A stretch of 47,631 bases of DNA from NCBI GenBank assembly GCA_017614505.1, contig JAGABT010000010.1, positions 1 through 47,631 on the forward strand, in the 5' to 3' direction. Positions 42,087 through 47,631 of this stretch are shown one piece after another. Every line of letters begins with the position of its first letter. Within the stretch, counting starts at the first letter, position 1. A model generated the notes under the pieces. It was not told the DNA's origin, made no database searches, and was given only the letters and a program-made list of their open reading frames with translations. Made by a program: the position numbers and the translations under genes. The DNA comes from Selenomonadaceae bacterium. GTDB taxonomy: Bacteria; Bacillota; Negativicutes; Selenomonadales; Selenomonadaceae.

Positions 42087-43490
42087 ATGATTGTCGAAAA
42101 AATCCGCCAGATGTACGGCAGCGCCGAAATTTCCACTAAGATAGCCGTGACTTACGCGGCGTGCTTTCTCATACTGCTTTTGATTTTGAATGCCGTGATG
42201 TACTTCGGAACCTTCCGCGCGCTGTATCGTCCGGCGGAGCGCTCGATTAAATACAGCATGCAGAGCGTGAAGGAACTGCTGGAAAATCTTGAACAGGACA
42301 CCGCCGCTGTCAATCCCAATACCATTCGCGAGCCGCTGGTTACCGGCGTAGTGCTGCGCGTTGTGGACGACGACGGAAATGTTTTCATTGACACCGACAA
42401 AAATTATCCGTCCGCCGAAACAGTTGCTCAGGGAATTTTAAAAGACCCGCCGATTTTCGCCAGCAATGATATGGACGTTGCGGAAGTTGAAGGCGCGCTG
42501 ATTTACCGCGCGAAAATGGACTACACCTACGACGGGCAGCACGTCACGATTTATTTTTACAGGACTATTACTTCAGAAGAATTTCTGCTCAACGATCTGG
42601 AAAACATTCTGCTGGCGCTGGACTTTTTCGGAATTTTGCTGGCGGCGGGCGCGGGGCATTTCGTCAGCCGCAGAGTTCTCAAGCCAATTAAAACCATGAC
42701 ACTGCACGCGCAGAATATCGCCTTCGGGAAAATGGGCGGGCGCATTGAAATTCCGCCTGCGGACGACGAACTCGCCGGACTTGCCAGAACTTTCAACGAG
42801 ATGCTCGACCGCGTTCAGGGCGGTATCAATCAGCAGCAGAAATTTATAATGAACGCCTCGCACGAACTCATAAACCCTGCCACGGCGATTTATGGCTGTG
42901 CAGATTTAATCCGGCATTACGGCGCCGACGATAAAAACCTTGTCGAGGAAAACCTCAACATCATTTTTGAGGAAGTCCGAAACATGGATAACATTCTCCA
43001 GAATCTGCTCTTCATTGCCAGAATTGACCAGAATCGCCAGCAGCTTAACAAAGAAATGCTTGAGCTGTCGAACATCGTTGAATACGCCGTGGATATGACG
43101 CGCGTAATGGCGCCAGCGCGTAGAATCATTCTCGTCGACAATGACGAAGCCTCCATTTTCGCCGATAACGCTATGATTCGCCAGCTGATTCGGATTTTCC
43201 TTGAAAACGCCGTCAAAAACGCGCCCGCCGGTGGAACCGTCACGGTTTCTTCCAATAATACCGGCAGTGAAACTCAGCTGCGCATTTCCAATTCCGGCGG
43301 TCTCGCGCAGGAAGAACTCAACTGGATTTTCGATAAGCCTTTCAAAATCGGCGACGAAGAAAGAATGCGCGGCGGGCTGGAATTTTCCGTCGCAAAGTGG
43401 ATTATGGAAAATCACGGGATTAAAATCAGAGCTCAAAGCGAAGTCGGCGCCACTGACTTCATGCTGACAATTCCAACTGCGCGAGGTTGA
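42087..43490 (+). CDS. Sensor histidine kinase with a degenerate ATP-binding domain
   Basis: The 467-residue membrane protein has TM1 at about 20-40, an extracytoplasmic sensor, TM2 near 171-190, and a HAMP domain from about 195. The dimerisation motif is NASHELINPATAIYG with H259; HELRTP is usual. The N box is intact (FLENAVKNAP, N374), but the G1 box reads SNSGGLA instead of DxGxGI, and the G2 box RGGLEFS instead of GTGLGLS. ATP use may be weak or lost. No response regulator gene is adjacent. ATG 42087 has AAGGAG 9 nt upstream. Confidence 0.9.
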   Translation: MIVEKIRQMYGSAEISTKIAVTYAACFLILLLILNAVMYFGTFRALYRPAERSIKYSMQSVKELLENLEQDTAAVNPNTIREPLVTGVVLRVVDDDGNVFIDTDKNYPSAETVAQGILKDPPIFASNDMDVAEVEGALIYRAKMDYTYDGQHVTIYFYRTITSEEFLLNDLENILLALDFFGILLAAGAGHFVSRRVLKPIKTMTLHAQNIAFGKMGGRIEIPPADDELAGLARTFNEMLDRVQGGINQQQKFIMNASHELINPATAIYGCADLIRHYGADDKNLVEENLNIIFEEVRNMDNILQNLLFIARIDQNRQQLNKEMLELSNIVEYAVDMTRVMAPARRIILVDNDEASIFADNAMIRQLIRIFLENAVKNAPAGGTVTVSSNNTGSETQLRISNSGGLAQEELNWIFDKPFKIGDEERMRGGLEFSVAKWIMENHGIKIRAQSEVGATDFMLTIPTARG

Positions 43491-43530
43491 CATTTCTAAT
43501 AAAAATTAATCTTTGAAACGTAAATAAAAC

Positions 43531-43564
43531 AGCGGCGTCACCGTTTTTTGCGGCGGCGCTTTTT
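43531..43564 (+). terminator. Terminator after the sensor kinase gene
   Basis: AGCGGCGTC (43531-43539) pairs with GGCGGCGCT (43552-43560) with one mismatch and one G.U, and a T run follows. A palindrome GCAAATTTGC (43573-43582), inside GTTGC/GCAAC arms, lies just beyond and may be a regulatory dyad. Confidence 0.65.
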
Positions 43565-43668
43565 AAGTTGCGGCAAATTTGCAACGATACATTTTTGAGG
43601 GGACGTATTCTTTATTTTAAGTAGTTCATTCAATTTGCAGTTTATAAATTTTTCAGGAGATGATTAGC

Positions 43669-46600
43669 TTGGAGAACAAGGCACGCAGCGGCAGAAATAT
43701 CAATCCGCTTGAGATTGTTGATGAAAAAATAAGCGCAGAAAAAAATGTTCAGCCGAACAGAATCAGCGATGACCTCGCGCAGGAGAAAAAAACTTCCGCG
43801 ATAAGCGGCTCGAACGGAACCCGCATTTCAAATTCCGCCGCCGCCAGCGCTGGAACTTCGCCCTATGACGTAATTTTTTCGTTCATGGCGTCTCTCGATA
43901 GAACTGAGCTTAAAGGAATTGACGCCCTCGACGAGGCAGTTCAAAACGCTTCCAGCGGAAAATTCAGCAGCGCGCAGGAAGTTATCGACCAGCTCATAAG
44001 CGACTGCGCGAGCACCGAAGGCGACAGCAATACTTTCCTTCAGGATTTCTGCGGGATTATTATCGGCAATGACGATACCGGCGCCATCACCGGCTACGAC
44101 ACGGGCTATGACGGCGTTAAGACCGCCGAATCCGTCGTACCAGAAACCGGCACGCGCGATACTTCCTTCACGGATAACGAGTTCACAATCAAGGGCTTTA
44201 CCTTCAAACTCGAAAAGGATTTCAGCGAACTCAATGACGACGAAAAATTTATCTGGCAGTCCCTGTACACTTACTGGGCAGAATCTTCTCTGAACCTTAT
44301 CGAAGAATCCTACGGCTACAGCTTCGAAGATGACGACGTTACAGTCAATACCGTCACGATGAAATTTATAACGACGGTCGGCGGCGGCACCCTCGCTGAT
44401 ACCGGCTGGTGGGACAACGACGGCGACGGCACTGTCGACGAAATGGATATGATAATCAATACGGCGTACTACGGCAATTTCGCGGAAGACGACCAGGACG
44501 GCGTAAGTTCGTCGAGGCAGGCGCACCTGGACAGAACCTTCGCGCACGAAATTACTCATGCGATTATGAATGCGAAGATAAAGTACCGCTACGAGCTGCC
44601 GATGTTCGTTTCAGAGGGAATGGCGGAAATTACTCACGGGATTGACGACGTGCGGACGAACGATATTCGCAAGCTCGCCGCTGATTCTTCGCTGCTGGAA
44701 CAGTCGCTCGCGCTGGATCCGAACTACCACACAATGGCTGGAATTACCGCGCCAGATTACTCCGGCGGCTATATTTTCCTGCGCTACCTCGCGTGGCAAT
44801 GCTCGGATATTGACGCGCTGGGTCTCGAACTTACCAACACCAAAGCAAATACCGTCGTGAGCGGCTCGCGCTTCGCTGACACGATAACCAATTCCGGCAC
44901 CGGCTCAACCGTCTACGCCAACGACTTCGACGACACTGTTACCAACTCCGCCGCCAATGCCGCTATCTACGCCGGAAATGGCAATGACATTATCGATAAC
45001 CGCGGCACCGGCTCCTATCTCGACGCCGGAAACGGCAATGATTCAATTTCCAACACCGGCACCAACGTCACGATTAACGCCGGCTCCGGCAATGACACGA
45101 TAAACAACGCCGCCCATGGCAATGCCTTCCTCTATTCCACCGGCGACGGCAATGATTTAATAACCGGCTTCAATGAAAACGATACCCTCGAAATTCAGTC
45201 CGGCTCCTTTATCGTCAGCCTGAACGATAATGACGCGCTGGTTTCTCTGACGAGCGGTGAAATTATTACACTCGAAGGCGCCGCCGGTCTTAACCTGAAC
45301 ATAACCGGCAAAAACCTGCTCGATGTTACGCTGAGCCCTGATGGTGAAAGCTACCGCAACGCCTTTGAAAACGCCACAATTTACGGCAGCGGCTCCGGCA
45401 ATGACTACATAATAAACACCGGCGCGAATGCGGCTGTCCTCGCTGGCGACGGCGCGGATACGATTTACAACTACGGCGCAGGTTCATACGTCGACGCCGG
45501 AAACGGCAATGACTATGTTTACAATTCCGCGGACGGTGACGAGGCGACGCTTCTCGGCGGCAGCGGCGATGATACGATACACGTGAACGGCAGCAGTGAA
45601 ATTGCGGTTGACGCGGGCGGCGGCGATAACATGATTTATGTCGATTCGGACGCGTCGAATGTCACGGTCACGGCGGGCGGCGAAAATGATAATGTGCGGA
45701 TAAACGGCAGCCGCAACATCAGTATCAGCGCTGGCGGCGGATCTAACATTGTCTACGCGGACACCGGCTCCGCAAACATAACGGTCGGCGCGGGTGAAGG
45801 CGATGATTCGATAAACAACTGGGCGGCGAATTCATATATCAGCGCGGGCGACGGCGTGAATACAATCAGCAATTCGTCAAGCGGCGGCAATACGACGATA
45901 ACCGCGGGCGCGGGCAATGACATGGTTACAAACTCCGCCAGCACTGTTTCAATCGACGCGGGCGCGGGCGATAACTTCCTGTACAACTCGGACGCCGGCA
46001 GCGATGTTACGATGAGCGCGGGCAGCGGCAATGACACGGTGCAAAACTCCGCGGCGAATGCGATTGTGGAAATTTCTGCAGGCGATAACCGCATTTTCAA
46101 CCGCAACACCGGCACGCACTCCAGATTCTCGCTGGGCAGCGGCAGTGATACCGTTCAAAACTGGGCGGCGGGCGCTTATGTCGATGCAGGCGCGGGCGAT
46201 AACAATATAGCAAATGATGAAAGCGGCGCATCGGCAACGCTGATGACGGGCGCGGGCAATGATTCAGTTTCAAACGGCGCAAATGAAGTTATAATCAGCG
46301 CCGGCTCCGGCAATAACACTGTTATCAGCTCCGGCAGCGACTGTGCTGTTTTTGCTGATGAAGGCAATGATTACATTTATAACGGCGCAGGCACCGGCGT
46401 CACAATCAGCGCGGGCGCGGGCGATAACACGATAAACAATCGCGGCGGCGGCGTCGCTGTTTTTACGAATGAAGGCAATGATTACATTTACAATACCGGC
46501 GAAGGCGTGACGGTGAATGCGGGCGGCGGCGCTAATACTGTCAATTCTTCCGGCGCCAATATGATTATCCGCGCGGGCAGCGGCAATGATTCTCTAGCCG

Positions 46601-47631
46601 CAACGGGCGCCAATGCGTCAATTCGCGCAGGCGACGGCGATAACACGGTCTACGCTTACGGCGGCGGCTCCACGATTTCCGCTGGCGCTGGCAATGACCT
46701 CATCGCTCTCAATTCTTCCGGCGGCAATGTCGTTCGCTATTCTTCCGGCAACGACCGCATTTTTGGCATTACCGCCAGTGATACCATTCTCGTCGAAAAT
46801 GAAAATTATGAACTGCTCGATACCGACCAGGGTCACGCCGTTGTTTCTGTCGAAGGCGGTATGCTTGTTGTCATGGGCGGCATGAATTTCGATTTCAGCG
46901 TTGCTACCGTTGCGCCCGAAACCGAGGATGAAATTATTCCGCCCTCGCCGCCAACTCCGCCTGAACCGCCGACTCCGCCCACCGATACCGGCGTTATCAG
47001 TCTGACCAGCGGCAACGATTTTTATTCTAACGAGACCGACAAAGTTACAATCCACGCGCTGGCTGGCAGTGACACGATTGACAACAGCGGCAATGGCGTT
47101 GCGATTTTCGGCGAGGAAGGCAATGACGAAATTTTCAACGAAGGCAACAGCGCGACCATTTCCGGCGGCAAGGGCAATGACACGATTTGGAATGACGGCA
47201 GCGGAAATGTTTTTGAATACGCCACCGGCGACGGCAATGACATTATCTACGACATTTCTACCGCCGACACGCTCACCATTACCGGCAGTTTCACTTACGA
47301 CACAGACGGTGACGATGCGATTATCAAAGTTGGCAGCGGCTACATTACGCTCGACAGCGCGGCTCAGATTGAAGTCAATATCAACGGCAAAACTTACAAA
47401 GCCGAGGAAGAGACCATTCCATCAGACGTTATCAGTCTGACCAGCGGCAACGATTCTTATTCCAATGATACGGACAAAGTTACAATCCACGCGCTGGCTG
47501 GAAATGACACGATTGACAACAGCGGCAATGAAGTTGTGATTTTCGGCGAGGCAGGCAACGACGAAATTTTTAACTACGGCAACAGCGCGACAATCTCCGG
47601 CGGCAAGGGCAATGACACCATTTACAATGAC
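43669..47631 (+). CDS. Large secreted-type zinc metallopeptidase with RTX-like repeats (3' end beyond window)
   Basis: The frame is open for 1321 codons to the right edge. Residues about 165-340 hold a metallopeptidase domain with HEITH at 293-297 and a probable third ligand in SEGMAE near 316-320. An EF-hand-type loop, D-N-D-G-D-G-T-V-D-E-M-D, lies at 249-260. From about residue 405 to the edge there are RTX-like repeats of the AGSGNDTI, AGAGDNTI and GGKGNDTI types, with a proline linker PPSPPTPPEPPTPP near 1089. TTG 43669 has AGGAGA 8 nt upstream. No signal peptide is seen. Export by a type I system is inferred. The domain may cleave surface or host proteins, but no substrate can be named. 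Confidence 0.85.
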   Translation, partial: MENKARSGRNINPLEIVDEKISAEKNVQPNRISDDLAQEKKTSAISGSNGTRISNSAAASAGTSPYDVIFSFMASLDRTELKGIDALDEAVQNASSGKFSSAQEVIDQLISDCASTEGDSNTFLQDFCGIIIGNDDTGAITGYDTGYDGVKTAESVVPETGTRDTSFTDNEFTIKGFTFKLEKDFSELNDDEKFIWQSLYTYWAESSLNLIEESYGYSFEDDDVTVNTVTMKFITTVGGGTLADTGWWDNDGDGTVDEMDMIINTAYYGNFAEDDQDGVSSSRQAHLDRTFAHEITHAIMNAKIKYRYELPMFVSEGMAEITHGIDDVRTNDIRKLAADSSLLEQSLALDPNYHTMAGITAPDYSGGYIFLRYLAWQCSDIDALGLELTNTKANTVVSGSRFADTITNSGTGSTVYANDFDDTVTNSAANAAIYAGNGNDIIDNRGTGSYLDAGNGNDSISNTGTNVTINAGSGNDTINNAAHGNAFLYSTGDGNDLITGFNENDTLEIQSGSFIVSLNDNDALVSLTSGEIITLEGAAGLNLNITGKNLLDVTLSPDGESYRNAFENATIYGSGSGNDYIINTGANAAVLAGDGADTIYNYGAGSYVDAGNGNDYVYNSADGDEATLLGGSGDDTIHVNGSSEIAVDAGGGDNMIYVDSDASNVTVTAGGENDNVRINGSRNISISAGGGSNIVYADTGSANITVGAGEGDDSINNWAANSYISAGDGVNTISNSSSGGNTTITAGAGNDMVTNSASTVSIDAGAGDNFLYNSDAGSDVTMSAGSGNDTVQNSAANAIVEISAGDNRIFNRNTGTHSRFSLGSGSDTVQNWAAGAYVDAGAGDNNIANDESGASATLMTGAGNDSVSNGANEVIISAGSGNNTVISSGSDCAVFADEGNDYIYNGAGTGVTISAGAGDNTINNRGGGVAVFTNEGNDYIYNTGEGVTVNAGGGANTVNSSGANMIIRAGSGNDSLAATGANASIRAGDGDNTVYAYGGGSTISAGAGNDLIALNSSGGNVVRYSSGNDRIFGITASDTILVENENYELLDTDQGHAVVSVEGGMLVVMGGMNFDFSVATVAPETEDEIIPPSPPTPPEPPTPPTDTGVISLTSGNDFYSNETDKVTIHALAGSDTIDNSGNGVAIFGEEGNDEIFNEGNSATISGGKGNDTIWNDGSGNVFEYATGDGNDIIYDISTADTLTITGSFTYDTDGDDAIIKVGSGYITLDSAAQIEVNINGKTYKAEEETIPSDVISLTSGNDSYSNDTDKVTIHALAGNDTIDNSGNEVVIFGEAGNDEIFNYGNSATISGGKGNDTIYND
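46993..47631 (+). repeat. Long tandem repeat inside the metallopeptidase gene (period 435 bp)
   Basis: The segment starting at 46993 (protein VISLTSGNDFYSNETDKV) recurs nearly unchanged at 47428 (VISLTSGNDSYSNDTDKV), and similarity continues to the right edge. The 435-bp (145-codon) period is a whole RTX-like module. It keeps the reading frame, so unequal recombination could change module number. Confidence 0.8.

Noticed and set aside
43828..47243. Minus-strand open frames inside the large metallopeptidase gene
   Set aside because: They arise from biased codons of the RTX-like repeats on the other strand. The plus frame is uninterrupted, with domain motifs and a ribosome binding site.

Overview
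The window looks like a chromosomal segment of a flagellated, double-membraned anaerobe of the Bacillota class Negativicutes (Selenomonadaceae-like). This is inferred, not proven. The support is moderate GC, strong AGGAGG-type ribosome binding sites with many TTG starts (mscS, hemL, a lipid kinase, fliF, pheT, zapA and a large metallopeptidase), flagellar basal-body genes, a stand-alone NrdD-like glycyl-radical protein and several RTX-like surface or secreted proteins. No rRNA, tRNA, CRISPR array, insertion sequence or prophage was found.

Layout. 1-6.7 kb: flavodoxin, iron alcohol dehydrogenase, RNase Z, an exported esterase, an UlaG-like hydrolase, a GNAT acetyltransferase and an MscS channel. 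6.7-7.6 kb: a 95-residue NrdD-like gene interrupted by a 663-nt group I intron that carries an HNH homing endonuclease. 7.6-13.5 kb: a repeat cluster, cobS with an unknown membrane protein, an RsmJ-like methyltransferase, a zinc-ribbon protein, hemL and a HIT-fold DUF4931-like protein. 13.6-17.4 kb: a SpoVB/MurJ-type flippase and an RTX-like protein. 17.4-24.6 kb: an aspartyl-protease-fold protein, a PTS IIC permease, a diguanylate cyclase, a hybrid histidine kinase and a lipid kinase. 24.6-29.3 kb: flgB-flgC-(DUF805)-fliE-fliF-fliG. 29.4-37.7 kb: a U32 peptidase divergent from pheS-(two phage/toxin-like genes)-pheT-zapA-nadK and two unknown genes. 37.9-47.6 kb: a second RTX-like protein, TrkH, a degenerate sensor kinase, and a large metallopeptidase with an RTX-like region that runs off the right edge.

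Main discoveries. (1) The group I intron sits directly after the presumed radical-glycine codon of the NrdD-like gene. P1, P3, P7, P8 and P10 can all be drawn, and both splice sites are predicted to the nucleotide. (2) The RTX-like gene at 37.9-40.4 kb has a run of eight G (C on its sense strand) inside its -35/-10 spacer, the classic layout of a phase-variable promoter. (3) A modular repeat made of three consecutive hairpins occurs at seven loci. Its stems covary between copies, and one copy encodes the C-terminus of a protein. (4) A phage/toxin-like gene pair lies between pheS and pheT. (5) The U32 peptidase and pheS promoters appear to share one palindromic -35 hexamer.

How the genes work together. 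The window mixes housekeeping functions (tRNA maturation, PheRS, NAD kinase, haem and cobalamin steps) with envelope and surface functions (RTX-like proteins, flippase, channels, flagellum) and signalling (c-di-GMP, hybrid kinase). The surface genes carry the strongest signs of variation and modular evolution.
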